A stretch of 64,000 nucleotides of DNA from G965267425 sp965267425 (lineage in GTDB: Bacteria; Bacteroidota; Bacteroidia; Flavobacteriales_E; Vicingaceae). The stretch covers positions 2,356,001 to 2,420,000 of the forward strand of contig OZ253959.1 of assembly GCA_965267425.1 (NCBI GenBank), written 5' to 3'. Positions 34,913 to 45,100 of the stretch are shown here, in pieces. The position numbers and the translations under genes were made by a program. How positions within the stretch are numbered: the first letter of the stretch is position 1; each line of letters opens with the position of its first letter. The notes below the pieces were generated by a model. The model was not told where the DNA came from, did no database searches, and worked only from the letters and a program-made list of their open reading frames with translations.

Positions 34913-36034
34913 ATGACCGCCAAAACGCTTTTTGGCTTAGAAGAAGTTCTGGAGAAAGAATTGCAAACAATCGGTGCGAAAGATATCACCCTGGGTAAAC
35001 GCGCCGTTTATTTTGAAGGAGATATGGAATTGCTCATGAAAGCGAACTTGTCATTACGAACAGCTTTGTCAATTCTTAAACCGATACATGAATTCTCAGC
35101 CAGAAATGAAAAGAAATTATACTTCAACGTGAGAAGTTTCCCCTGGGAATTTTTCATTGGAGAAGGTCAAACATTTTCAATGACGGTAACCATCAACAGT
35201 GACACATTTACCCACAGTAAATATGTACTTCACAAGACCAAAGATGGAATTATTGATAGATTAAGAGATATTCGAGGCGAAAGACCATCAATTGACAGAG
35301 TAAACCCTGACATTCGAATAAATATTCATGTGTTTGACAGAGATTTTACCATTTCTTTGGATAGTTCAGGTGAGCCTTTGTTTAAGAGAAGTTACCGAGA
35401 TCCTGATGCAAGGGCTCCAATCAACGAATGCTTAGCCGCTGGAATGATACTGCTTACGGGGTGGAATGGGAAAACCCCTTTTTACAATCCCATGTGTGGA
35501 AGTGGAACCATTGGCATAGAAGCTGCCATGATTGCCACCAATAAATCACCAAATTTGGAAAGAGAACATTTCAGTTTCATGAACTGGCGTGAATTTGTTC
35601 CCAATACGTTCAACCAGATTAAGGCAGAATTGAGGAATCAAGAATCGAAATGTAACGTTCCCATCGTTTTAAATGACGTAAACCCTGTTGCCTTCAGAAA
35701 AGCACAATCGAGTATTCGTCGTGCGGGTGTAGATTCAGAAGTTCAATTGATGGTGAAAGATTTTCATGAGATGCGCGTAAAAGATGAACAGGGTTGTGTC
35801 ATTTTGAACCCGCCCTATGGAGAACGCTTGGAACTTGAAGAAGCTGTTGAATTCTATCAACAAATGGGTGATACCTTAAAATCAAAATTTACCGGTTTTG
35901 ATGCCTGGATAATATCATCCAATCTTGAGGCATTAAAGCGACTCGGACTTAAAGCGGGTAACAAAATTGACTTGATGAATGGTGAATTGAAGTGCCGATA
36001 TAATCATTACGAGTTATACAAAGGCTCTAAATAA
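34913..36034 (+). CDS. THUMP-domain 23S rRNA guanine-N2 methyltransferase (RlmL/K N-terminal type)
   Basis: A 373-residue enzyme from the ATG at 34913 (MTAKTLFGLEEVLEKELQ). An N-terminal ferredoxin-like plus THUMP region (residues 1-150) binds RNA. The catalytic domain has the SAM-binding FYNPMCGSGTIGIEAAMIA and the NPPY motif CVILNPPYGERLE. It lacks the second methyltransferase domain of E. coli RlmL, so it is the short form. The likely product is m2G in 23S rRNA. It is divergent from the symporter (115 bases) and convergent with recG (6 bases). Confidence 0.9.
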   Translation: MTAKTLFGLEEVLEKELQTIGAKDITLGKRAVYFEGDMELLMKANLSLRTALSILKPIHEFSARNEKKLYFNVRSFPWEFFIGEGQTFSMTVTINSDTFTHSKYVLHKTKDGIIDRLRDIRGERPSIDRVNPDIRINIHVFDRDFTISLDSSGEPLFKRSYRDPDARAPINECLAAGMILLTGWNGKTPFYNPMCGSGTIGIEAAMIATNKSPNLEREHFSFMNWREFVPNTFNQIKAELRNQESKCNVPIVLNDVNPVAFRKAQSSIRRAGVDSEVQLMVKDFHEMRVKDEQGCVILNPPYGERLELEEAVEFYQQMGDTLKSKFTGFDAWIISSNLEALKRLGLKAGNKIDLMNGELKCRYNHYELYKGSK

Positions 36035-36040
36035 ATTCAA

Positions 36041-38149
36041 CTAGGCAATTCTGCTCCAATTCGGCCGATTATCATTTAGGTATTCAAAGAATTTTTTTGT
36101 CCTGGCGTTTTCGGGTCTGCTTAAGTTTGGATCTTCATTCAACAACTCATTGGCAAAATTTCTGGAAAGTTGAATCAATTGATTGTCTTTACTTAAATCA
36201 GTCAATTGCAAATCGATGGGCACACCACTTTGTTGTGTACCATGAAAATCACCAGGACCTCTGAGTTTAAGATCAACTTCGGCAATTTCAAAACCGTCAT
36301 TGGTACGCACCATGGTTTCTAATCGTGTTCGTGCTTCTCTGGTTAGTTTATCACCCGTCATGAGTATGCAATAGGACTGATCAGAACCTCTACCAACCCT
36401 GCCCCGCAACTGATGCAACTGTGACAATCCAAATTTTTCAGCACTTTCTATGACCATCACACTTGCATTGGGAACGTCTACCCCCACCTCAATCACGGTG
36501 GTAGCAACTAAAATATTGGTTTTACCTGAAGCAAATAAATTCATTTCGTAATCTTTGTCCTCTGACTTCATCTGACCGTGCACAATACTTACCTGGTAAT
36601 TCGGCGCTGGAAATCTTCGTACCATACTTTCATATCCGTCCATTAAATCTTTGTAATCCAGTTTTTCGGATTCCTTGATCAATGGATACACCACATATAT
36701 CTGCCTTCCTTTTTTAATTTCTTCCTCCATAAACCCTAACACTCTCAATCTTGCCGCATCTCTCCTATGAATGGTTTTGATTGGCTTTCTTCCGGGAGGT
36801 AATTCATCTATGACAGAAATATCCAAATCACCATACAACGTCATGGCAAGTGTTCTTGGTATAGGTGTGGCTGTCATTACAAGGTTATGAGGGGGTAATT
36901 CACTTTTTTTCCACATTGCAGCTCGTTGGGCTACCCCAAACCGATGCTGTTCGTCAACTACCACCAAACCAAGTCGATGAAATTGAACAACATCTTCTAT
37001 TAACGCATGAGTACCGACCAGAAAATGCAATGTTCCATTTTGCAGTCGCTCATGAATACTCTTTCTTTCTTTGGCTTTGGTTGACCCTGTAAGCAATTCA
37101 ATTCCCACCTCAGATCCTTGCAAAAATTTAGCCAAGGTTTGAAAATGTTGTTGAGCAAGGATCTCGGTTGGCGCCATCAAAGCGGCTTGATATCCATTGT
37201 CCACTGCCATTAACATAGCCATTAAGGCGACCACGGTTTTTCCGCTTCCCACATCCCCCTGCAACAATCGATTCATCTGGTGACCAGAATTTACATCCTT
37301 TCTGATTTCTTTAATGACTCTTTTCTGAGCATCCGTGAGTTCAAATTTCAATCGCTCATGATAAAATGAATTAAACTGATCCGCTATTTTCTCAAACTGA
37401 ACACTATTGATTTTACTGTGGTTTATCAGTTTAAGTCTTAGCAATCGCAATTGAACAAAAAACAATTCTTCAATTTTAATGCGGTTTCGTGCTTTGACTA
37501 AGTTTTGATTATCAGAAGGAAAATGAATCTCAGTAAAAGCATCTTTTCTGGTCATTAAATGATTGCGACGAATCAGTTCATCAGGAAGATTTTCAGCAAT
37601 ATTGCCGTTGATATGACCAGCTAGGTTTTGCTGTAATTTCCATATACCTTTTGAATTCAGACCTCTCCCATTTAATTTTTCAGTAGAAGAATAAACCGCC
37701 TGAAGTCTACTTCCTCGCATTTTTTTAAATGATTCTTCATGTTCAATTTCAGGATGAGCAATATTGAATTGATTTTTGAATAATGTGGGGCGACCAAATA
37801 CCACATAACGTTGACCTTCTTTTAAGGTTCCGGTTATCCATTTGATTCCTTTAAACCACACCAATTCCAGTTCACCGGAAGAGTCAGCAATGGTGGCAGA
37901 TAATCTTTCGGATTTCTTGTATCCTATTTTTCGAACATTTTGAAGGACACCTGAAATCTGCACGAATGGCATTTCTTCGGTGAGCTCATCAATGCGATGA
38001 AACTTTGTTCTATCAATATATCGAAAAGGAAAATGGTAAAGAAGATCCCTCAATGTAAATATTCCCAATTCACTCTTGAGCAATTCTCCCCTTTTAGGCC
38101 CTACACCTTTTAAGTATTCAATGGGAGAGTGTAGAATTTCATCTACCAT
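36041..38149 (-). CDS. recG: ATP-dependent DNA helicase RecG
   Basis: Reverses stalled replication forks and branch-migrates junctions. At 702 residues it is standard length. The N-terminal wedge (residues 1-200) begins PIEYLKGVGPKRGELLKSEL. The helicase core has Walker A LLQGDVGSGKTVVALMAMLM, the DEQH box VVVDEQHRFGVAQR, MTATPIPRTLAMTLYGDLD, and the QLRGRVGRG motif VI. It follows pdhC by 23 bases on the same strand and probably shares its transcript. Confidence 0.97.
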   Translation of the reverse strand: MVDEILHSPIEYLKGVGPKRGELLKSELGIFTLRDLLYHFPFRYIDRTKFHRIDELTEEMPFVQISGVLQNVRKIGYKKSERLSATIADSSGELELVWFKGIKWITGTLKEGQRYVVFGRPTLFKNQFNIAHPEIEHEESFKKMRGSRLQAVYSSTEKLNGRGLNSKGIWKLQQNLAGHINGNIAENLPDELIRRNHLMTRKDAFTEIHFPSDNQNLVKARNRIKIEELFFVQLRLLRLKLINHSKINSVQFEKIADQFNSFYHERLKFELTDAQKRVIKEIRKDVNSGHQMNRLLQGDVGSGKTVVALMAMLMAVDNGYQAALMAPTEILAQQHFQTLAKFLQGSEVGIELLTGSTKAKERKSIHERLQNGTLHFLVGTHALIEDVVQFHRLGLVVVDEQHRFGVAQRAAMWKKSELPPHNLVMTATPIPRTLAMTLYGDLDISVIDELPPGRKPIKTIHRRDAARLRVLGFMEEEIKKGRQIYVVYPLIKESEKLDYKDLMDGYESMVRRFPAPNYQVSIVHGQMKSEDKDYEMNLFASGKTNILVATTVIEVGVDVPNASVMVIESAEKFGLSQLHQLRGRVGRGSDQSYCILMTGDKLTREARTRLETMVRTNDGFEIAEVDLKLRGPGDFHGTQQSGVPIDLQLTDLSKDNQLIQLSRNFANELLNEDPNLSRPENARTKKFFEYLNDNRPNWSRIA

Positions 38150-38172
38150 AAAATGGATAACTCATGCCCATC

Positions 38173-39768
38173 CTAGATGTACATGGTGATTGGGTTTTCC
38201 AAAAACTTCTTGAACGTTTGCAAAAATTGTGCGCCAGTTGCTCCATCTACTACTCGGTGATCACAAGACATGGTCACTTTCATTACGTGCCCCACAGTCA
38301 ATTCACCATTTTTGACAACGGGAACTTCATTCATGGCACCCACAGCCAAAATACAAGCATCAGGAGGATTAATAATGGCTGTAAATTCTTCTATGCCAAA
38401 CATGCCCAAATTGGATATGGTAAATGTACTTCCTTCCCATTCGTGTGGTTGCAATTTCTTATCTCTGGCTTTTCCAGCCAATTCTTTCACCTCAGCGTTG
38501 ATTTGGGGAAGAGATTTACCATCTGCATATCGCACAACTGGAACGAGCAGTCCCTCTTCTACAGCAACAGCAACACCTATATTGACATGTTCGTTATAAC
38601 GAATCTTATCACCATACCAAGCTGCATTTACATTTGGATGTTTCTTTAGCGCTTTTGCAGCTGCGAGAATAACTAAATCATTGTATGAAATTTTTCCTTC
38701 AATGGAATCATTCACCGCTTCTCTGGCTTTAATTGCCCCAGCCATATCAATAGATACGGTTAAATAAAAATGAGGTGCAGAAAATTTACTTTCACCTAAC
38801 CTTCTCGCGATGGTTTTTCTCATTTGACTAACCTCGACCTCGGTATACTTTTCTTGCATCAATGCTGGCAATCCTCCACCAATGGAAGATGGCGAATAAT
38901 TCTCAACATCGGCTTTTATGATTCTTCCATTGGTTCCTGAACCAACAATTGAAGAAAGATTGATACCTTTTTCTTTCGCCAGCTTTTTAGCCAATGGGGA
39001 TGCTTTAATTCTTCCATTTGCACCAACCGCAACATGTGTTTCAATTTTCGGTTGAGTTGCCACAGGTGTTGGTGCAGGTGCAGATTTGACCTCTGGAGTT
39101 GAGGCAGGCTCTGGAGCAGTAGATTCTGCAGCTACAGAGTAATTGTCTACCAATGTTTGAAAATCAGCCTTTTTATCTCCTATTACCGCAAGGATAACAT
39201 CTACGGGTGCAGACTCACCTTCCTTAAGTCCTTGATAAAGCAATGTTCCTTCTTCAAAAGATTCAAATTCCATAGTGGCTTTATCGGTTTCAATTTCTGC
39301 CAATAACTCACCTGAATCCACTTTATCTCCTAACTTCTTATGCCACTTTGCCAATACTCCTTCCGTCATGGTATCGCTCAACTTTGGCAATGGAATAACT
39401 TTAGCTGGGATGGATGATACATCTACTTTAGGAGCAGCTTTTTCCTTCACTGCCGTCACCGTTTCGTTCGCATCAGCTTCCTCAATATCCGCTTGAGGTT
39501 CAGCACTCAATAAATCATCAAACTTTTCACCTTTCTTTCCGACTATTGCCAAAACACTATCCACTTCTGCCGCCTTACCTTCAGCAACACCGTGGTGCAA
39601 TATCACTCCGGAAGAATAGGATTCAAATTCCATGGTGGCCTTATCGGTTTCAATTTCAGCCAGCAATTCTCCTTCTTCAACCTTGTCTCCTATTTTTTTA
39701 TGCCATTTAGCCACCACGCCTTCCGTCATGGTATCGCTTAGTTTTGGCATTTTAATTATCTCCGCCAT
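38173..39768 (-). CDS. pdhC: Pyruvate dehydrogenase E2, dihydrolipoamide acetyltransferase
   Basis: Acetyl-transferring core of the pyruvate dehydrogenase complex, 531 residues. Two lipoyl domains (residues about 1-80 and 123-203) each carry the lipoylated Lys in EIETDKATMEFES. Pro/Ala-rich linkers separate them from a peripheral-subunit-binding domain (RIKASPLAKKLAKEKGINLS). The catalytic domain ends with the HRVVDG motif (MSCDHRVVDGATGAQF). Directly downstream of pdhA with 15 bases between, so co-expressed. Confidence 0.97.
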   Translation of the reverse strand: MAEIIKMPKLSDTMTEGVVAKWHKKIGDKVEEGELLAEIETDKATMEFESYSSGVILHHGVAEGKAAEVDSVLAIVGKKGEKFDDLLSAEPQADIEEADANETVTAVKEKAAPKVDVSSIPAKVIPLPKLSDTMTEGVLAKWHKKLGDKVDSGELLAEIETDKATMEFESFEEGTLLYQGLKEGESAPVDVILAVIGDKKADFQTLVDNYSVAAESTAPEPASTPEVKSAPAPTPVATQPKIETHVAVGANGRIKASPLAKKLAKEKGINLSSIVGSGTNGRIIKADVENYSPSSIGGGLPALMQEKYTEVEVSQMRKTIARRLGESKFSAPHFYLTVSIDMAGAIKAREAVNDSIEGKISYNDLVILAAAKALKKHPNVNAAWYGDKIRYNEHVNIGVAVAVEEGLLVPVVRYADGKSLPQINAEVKELAGKARDKKLQPHEWEGSTFTISNLGMFGIEEFTAIINPPDACILAVGAMNEVPVVKNGELTVGHVMKVTMSCDHRVVDGATGAQFLQTFKKFLENPITMYI

Positions 39769-39783
39769 GCTTCAAATGTAATT

Positions 39784-40782
39784 TTATTCCCTTATGAAAG
39801 GATAATCCGATTGAACATAAACATCATTGTATACCTCTTCCAATTCAGGCAGAGGTGATTCTTCTGCGAATTTCACAGCCTCTTCAACTTGCTTCTTAAT
39901 TTTCGCATCAATTGCGTCCAACTGTTTAGCAGTTGCATATTTCTTTTTGAGAATGGTTTCTTTCACGTCAGTAATTGGATCTTGCTCCATGTATTCACCT
40001 TCTTCATCTTTTGTTCGATATTTTCTTGGGTCAGACATTGAGTGACCTTTGTATCGATAGGTGAGCATTTCAACCAATGTTGGGCCATTTCCTTTGCGGG
40101 CTCTTTCACATGCCTCTTCAATAATTTCATGCACCGATTCACATTTCATTCCATCTGCCTGCACCGAAGGCATCTCAAAGGCACTTCCCAATTTATAAAG
40201 ATCTTGCACATTGGAAGTTCTTTCTACCGACGTTCCCATAGCGTATTTATTGTTTTCAATGATAAACACCACCGGAAGTTTCCATGTCATTGCCATGTTT
40301 AACGTTTCATGAAAAGCACCTTGCCTCACGGCTCCATCCCCCATGTAACAAAGAGTAACCTTTTTTTGCTTTTTGTATTGATCGGCAAAAGCCAAGCCAG
40401 CGCCCAAAGGAATCTGACCTCCAACAATTCCATGTCCTCCAAAATAATTTAATTCCTTATCAAAGAAGTGCATTGAGCCTCCTTTTCCTCTGGAACAACC
40501 CGTTGTTCTACCATACAGTTCAGCCATGGCTCTTTTGGGGTCCATTCCCAAACCAAGAGGGTGCGCATGATTTCTGTAAGCAGTTATCATGTTATCTTCC
40601 TTCTTTTTGGCACTTACTGAACCAGCCACCACTGCTTCTTGTCCAATGTACAAATGACAAAAACCTCCAAATTTCTGTTGAATGTAAAGTTGCCCAGCCT
40701 TCTCCTCAAACTTTCTCATCAACATCATCGATTCATACCACTTGAGGTAAGTTTGTTTGCTAAATGTCTTCTGTTTTGCCAT
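39784..40782 (-). CDS. pdhA: Pyruvate dehydrogenase E1 component, alpha subunit
   Basis: Thiamine-diphosphate-dependent decarboxylase subunit, 332 residues. The TPP-binding motif is CYMGDGAVRQGAFHETLNMA, and the phosphorylation-loop-like TYRYKGHSMSDPRKYR is intact. It works with a beta subunit that is not encoded here: pdhA is followed by pdhC, so pdhB must lie elsewhere in the genome. A TAAATTTG box (40805-40812) lies just upstream. Confidence 0.96.
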   Translation of the reverse strand: MAKQKTFSKQTYLKWYESMMLMRKFEEKAGQLYIQQKFGGFCHLYIGQEAVVAGSVSAKKKEDNMITAYRNHAHPLGLGMDPKRAMAELYGRTTGCSRGKGGSMHFFDKELNYFGGHGIVGGQIPLGAGLAFADQYKKQKKVTLCYMGDGAVRQGAFHETLNMAMTWKLPVVFIIENNKYAMGTSVERTSNVQDLYKLGSAFEMPSVQADGMKCESVHEIIEEACERARKGNGPTLVEMLTYRYKGHSMSDPRKYRTKDEEGEYMEQDPITDVKETILKKKYATAKQLDAIDAKIKKQVEEAVKFAEESPLPELEEVYNDVYVQSDYPFIRE

Positions 40783-40804
40783 GAATTCTTCAATTGAATA
40801 TGTG

Positions 40805-40812
40805 CAAATTTA
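40805..40812 (-). promoter_or_regulatory. -7 box of the pdhA-pdhC(-recG) transcript
   Basis: On the minus strand this reads TAAATTTG, matching TAnnTTTG, 22 bases before the pdhA ATG. No clear TTG element is visible at the right distance. The 111-base gap between pdhA and porV holds nothing else notable. Confidence 0.45.
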
Positions 40813-40893
40813 GAATAAATCTGGTTATGAAAATCGCGTATTCGAAGAAATACGAATTCCTTGAAAACAGCGCACTAAAGAAAGAAAAGAGGA

Positions 40894-42087
40894 TTATTCT
40901 TCTACGTCTTGATTTTGATCCCCGAAGTCGTCAAAATTAAAGTAGAGTGTGAATCGAAGTGTATTTGCCAATGGGTTGTTTTGCTTGGCAATCAAATAAG
41001 AAGCATCGATAGCAAAAACACTCATTTTTAGACCAAATCCAATGGTCCAAAATTGTCGGTCACCTTTTGTTGGATGCTCATAGAAATAACCTGCTCGAAA
41101 CGCCAATAATTGATCATACCAATATTCCATACCAACTGAAAAGTTGATTTCTCTCAACTCTTCCTGGAACCCTCCCGGGGCATCTGAGAAGGAATTAAAC
41201 ATTCCACTGGCCACTCCAACGTTTGGATCTTTTCCACTCTCAATCACAAAACCGCCGTTTCCATCACTGATGGGAGACCCACTGGAATCTCTGGCATAAA
41301 TCGGTGGAGTTGGAACAAGAAGTTTATTGAAATCTGTAATGAATGTCAATGAATTGTAGTCATCCAAATGCATTGTGAAGGCTTGTCCTATTCTCAAGTT
41401 GATTGGAATAAAATCTTTATTGGCAGATTGAGAATAACTCATTTTTGCACCAATGTTCGAAATGTTAATTCCTACATTCAACTCAGCATCACGTCCGCCC
41501 ACTTCCATGTCATCATTTCTATACAATCCTGACACATCCATGGCAACAGAATTTCCGGCTTTCGTATCATTAATTCCATTCGTGAGATCAGAGCGAATAT
41601 ATCGAAGCGCCGTACCTCCTGAAAATCTTCTTGAAAGTTTTGCGGCAAAGGCAACGTCAAATGAAAATTCATTTGGATTAAACTGTCCAATTTCTTGACC
41701 TAGGAAATTGGTAAACGTAATATCACCAAGTGCAAAATATTTAAGAGAAGCTCCAACAACATATTGATCATTGAGTCTTCTATATCCGGAAACGTATCCC
41801 AAATAAATATCCGTAATGTTCAATCCTCTTAACCAAGGGGTAAAAGAAACAGCCAACCCGGATTCATTTTCTATAAAGGCTAGTTTCGAGGGATTCCAAT
41901 GAATCGAATTTGCATCAGGAGAAGTGGCCACACCGGCATCACCTATTCCACCACCTCTGGAATCCGGTGCGATTTGCAAAAAAGGAACTGCGGTAGTAAT
42001 GGTATTCAACTGTAAATCAGTCTGACCAAAAAATCTACCCGATATCAACAACAAACTTAGGAAAGCTAGCTTATGGCTACTCTTCAT
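40894..42087 (-). CDS. porV: Type IX secretion outer-membrane protein PorV
   Basis: A 397-residue outer-membrane beta barrel of the T9SS. It shuttles secreted cargo from the SprA translocon to the PorU attachment complex. Signal peptide MKSSHKLAFLSLLLISGRFFG, then the family-typical FLQIAPDSRGGGIGDAGVAT and SIHWNPSKLAF. It lies directly downstream of porU on the same strand with its own promoter (42107-42135), the usual arrangement in Bacteroidota. Confidence 0.95.
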   Translation of the reverse strand: MKSSHKLAFLSLLLISGRFFGQTDLQLNTITTAVPFLQIAPDSRGGGIGDAGVATSPDANSIHWNPSKLAFIENESGLAVSFTPWLRGLNITDIYLGYVSGYRRLNDQYVVGASLKYFALGDITFTNFLGQEIGQFNPNEFSFDVAFAAKLSRRFSGGTALRYIRSDLTNGINDTKAGNSVAMDVSGLYRNDDMEVGGRDAELNVGINISNIGAKMSYSQSANKDFIPINLRIGQAFTMHLDDYNSLTFITDFNKLLVPTPPIYARDSSGSPISDGNGGFVIESGKDPNVGVASGMFNSFSDAPGGFQEELREINFSVGMEYWYDQLLAFRAGYFYEHPTKGDRQFWTIGFGLKMSVFAIDASYLIAKQNNPLANTLRFTLYFNFDDFGDQNQDVEE

Positions 42088-42106
42088 TCAAACAAATTAA
42101 GGATTG

Positions 42107-42135
42107 CAAATATAAGAATAAAAATATCTCATCAA
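42107..42135 (-). promoter_or_regulatory. Promoter of porV
   Basis: On the minus strand, TTG (42133-42135), 18 bases, then TATATTTG (42107-42114), a full match to the Bacteroidota pattern, 19 bases before the porV ATG. It sits in the 52-base gap after the porU stop, so porV can be made independently of porU. Confidence 0.65.
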
Positions 42136-42139
42136 GAAA

Positions 42140-45100
42140 TCACAATATTAGCAACTTTTCCAGTTTCTCAGCAATGGATCCGTCTAATCTTGATCTTACT
42201 GTCATCTTGTACATATATGTACCTCTTCCCAACTTATCTCCAAAATCATCCCTACCGTCCCATACTATTGGATTTACACGATTTTGATTATATCCTTCAA
42301 CATAGATTGACCTATCAATCGTTTTAACAATTTTTCCACTTATGGTAAAAATTTGAATTTTCACATCAAGGGTATTTCCTGGATGATTGTGCTCAAACCA
42401 AAACTCCGTATAGGTAGTAAATGGGTTAGGATAATTGAGCACATGTTCCAAAGAAATATCTTCCGCATCATTCACAATAAATTCCGTCAACGCTTCTGAA
42501 GGATTATTGTAAACATCCCAAACCCTCAATTTCAATTTATGCTTACCAGGTTCCAAATCTGAAAATGGAAATTGAATTTTACCACTCTGATAACTATTGG
42601 TGTCCGCCTGATAATAATCATTCAAATTAAATGCGTTTTCATTATCGTCATCCAAAATAGCCACGATATCATGACCTATTCCTGTTCCAACCATATTGAT
42701 TCCGTTTTCGTCATTGACCTTTGCTATCAATATTGGGTTTCGGTCAGTGATACCACCGCTAATCCATGATTCATCATTCAAGTACAATTCAATTTGTGGG
42801 CCTTGATTGTCTTCAGGAGCATTTGGATCCGTTCCACCAATGACAATTTCCCGATAATACCCTGTTCCATCATCTTTCCTGTCATCAGCATAATAACTCA
42901 ATTTTCCTTTTCCGTAATCGTAAACAATGTCTTCAGGAACGATAAACGTAAATTCATATTCACCATTCACAGCACTCGATCTCCCTCGAAATAATTTGTT
43001 GTTTTGAAGGTTAAAACCAAACAATCCGTCATTATCATTATTTAATGTTGTAATGCTTGAAGGCTTATCAAATACGGTTGGATAAACAAGGCCATTGAAA
43101 TTACTTAGTTTATTCCCATTGTTATCCGTTACTGTTCCTTTAATGGTTACTTTTTGATACGCTCTGATGGTATCATTCACACCTGTAGGTGCCCCATTTA
43201 TTTCAACGGTATTTACCGCATATCTTGGGTAATTGAGTCGCACCGCAGGGTCTCCCAACAAGGTAAAATTCCTGGAATTTTGATCTTCCACAGCATTTTT
43301 CACATCTCGAAAAACATCTCCCAAGCGAGGCATTTCACCGTTAACAGGCTCAAAAATTCTTTCATAAAAGGCATTGTTTAATCGGGCATTTGCACCTGAA
43401 TAAACCAATCGAACAGTGGTTAACAAGGCTATTCCTCCACCGTCAGGATTCATGATTACCCGTTCACCTCCAGCAATTCTATCGGGATCATCAAACCTAC
43501 TAAACTCGCAAGTGGCAGTAACAAACAATGGCAATTCATACTGATTTCCCCAAGAACTGATATCAGGAATTTCCAACACTCTTTCATGTGCCCAACCGGT
43601 CTCTCCTCCATGACCTGTATAATTCACAATCAATGCTCCACTTTGTACCGTTTGATTAATGGCTTCTTTTGCATCCGGATAACGTTGACCACCCGGAGTA
43701 GACTCTTGCTTGTATGCATCAAAATAAATTTTCTTGATGTTATAAGATTCATATACGGTGTCAATTCTCTTGGCAAAACCATCGGCCTGCAACATGTGCG
43801 TTCGCCCATCTTCATCATCTGCTACAAAACACACGGTATTTCTCCAATCACCCATGGCTTCAGGACTGCTATACCTTATTATTTTGTCCACTACTTTTTC
43901 AGCCTCATCCGATAACTGAGCGGGAATTCTTCCAATTCCAATGTCCACAGATTCTACGCCAATCCATTCACCTTCCAATGTATCCAACAATCCAAAATAA
44001 TCATCTGAAACATAAGATTGCGTCGGATTTAGAGACGCTGGAGATTGATATGTTGGAATGAAATTGGTATTTCCCTGAAGACGGTTTTTATTATCATAGG
44101 AACCATCTCCTATAAAAAGAAGATACCTTGGCATGGCGTTGGTATTTGACCCTGCCCGTTCGTAAAACATTCGAACAAAATCCCGAATGGCTACAATATC
44201 TCTTGCTCCAGAAGAAAATTCATTAAAGATTTTACTTGGCTCAACAACCAATACATCCAATCCTTCTTCGGCATGAAACTCAGCCAACCGTTCTGCAGCA
44301 CTTCTAAAAAGTGAATGCGTAACAATAATCATTTCAGGGTTGGATAATCCGTGTAAGTTTTGATTATTAACACGACCCGCAAAACTGATGGTTGAATCGA
44401 AATCTTCAAATGTGATGAACTCTCTTAAAAAATCTGTGCTAACATTGAAGGTAACTTGTGATCCGGTTCTTGTGAATACTTGATTTTTCGGATTTAAATG
44501 ATCTGTAACATCCCAAACTTTGGATTTGGCGTTTGCGCTCGTGAGCACAAATTGTGAAATATTTCCTGAACCAACGGAATTTAAATCTCTAAACGACATT
44601 TGATTTCCAGTAAACACCAACTTTCTTCGGCCGTTAATTTCAATATAATTCAACCATCCAATGGAAGATTCCAAAGGTTTATTGTAATCAACCTTGACAT
44701 TAAAACGATTTCCCGGAGGGTTGATAGACATTGTTCCAAATTCACTAAATGCAGCAGCTGTAGCATAATTTCCCGATATGGGATCCACATTTAATTTCAT
44801 CGAACTACCACCTACTGTAACCGTAAATGTGCTCAACGCTTTTGAAGCAGCAGCAACATCTACATCAACTCTCATGGGAGCCGAAAGATCAACATTCGCA
44901 AAATCCACATTAAAGGAATACGATGTTAGAATCTCAAATTTCTCACCGTACCATTCACTTCCAGATTTTATAATATTCTCACGATCTTCTTCATGAAAAT
45001 AATAACTATCAAAGCTTGTTACTGTAGTATTGGAAGAACCCAAAGAATTTTGATTTGAAATACGTTTTCCATCACTTCCCGAAAATGTTAAGAAATAGTA

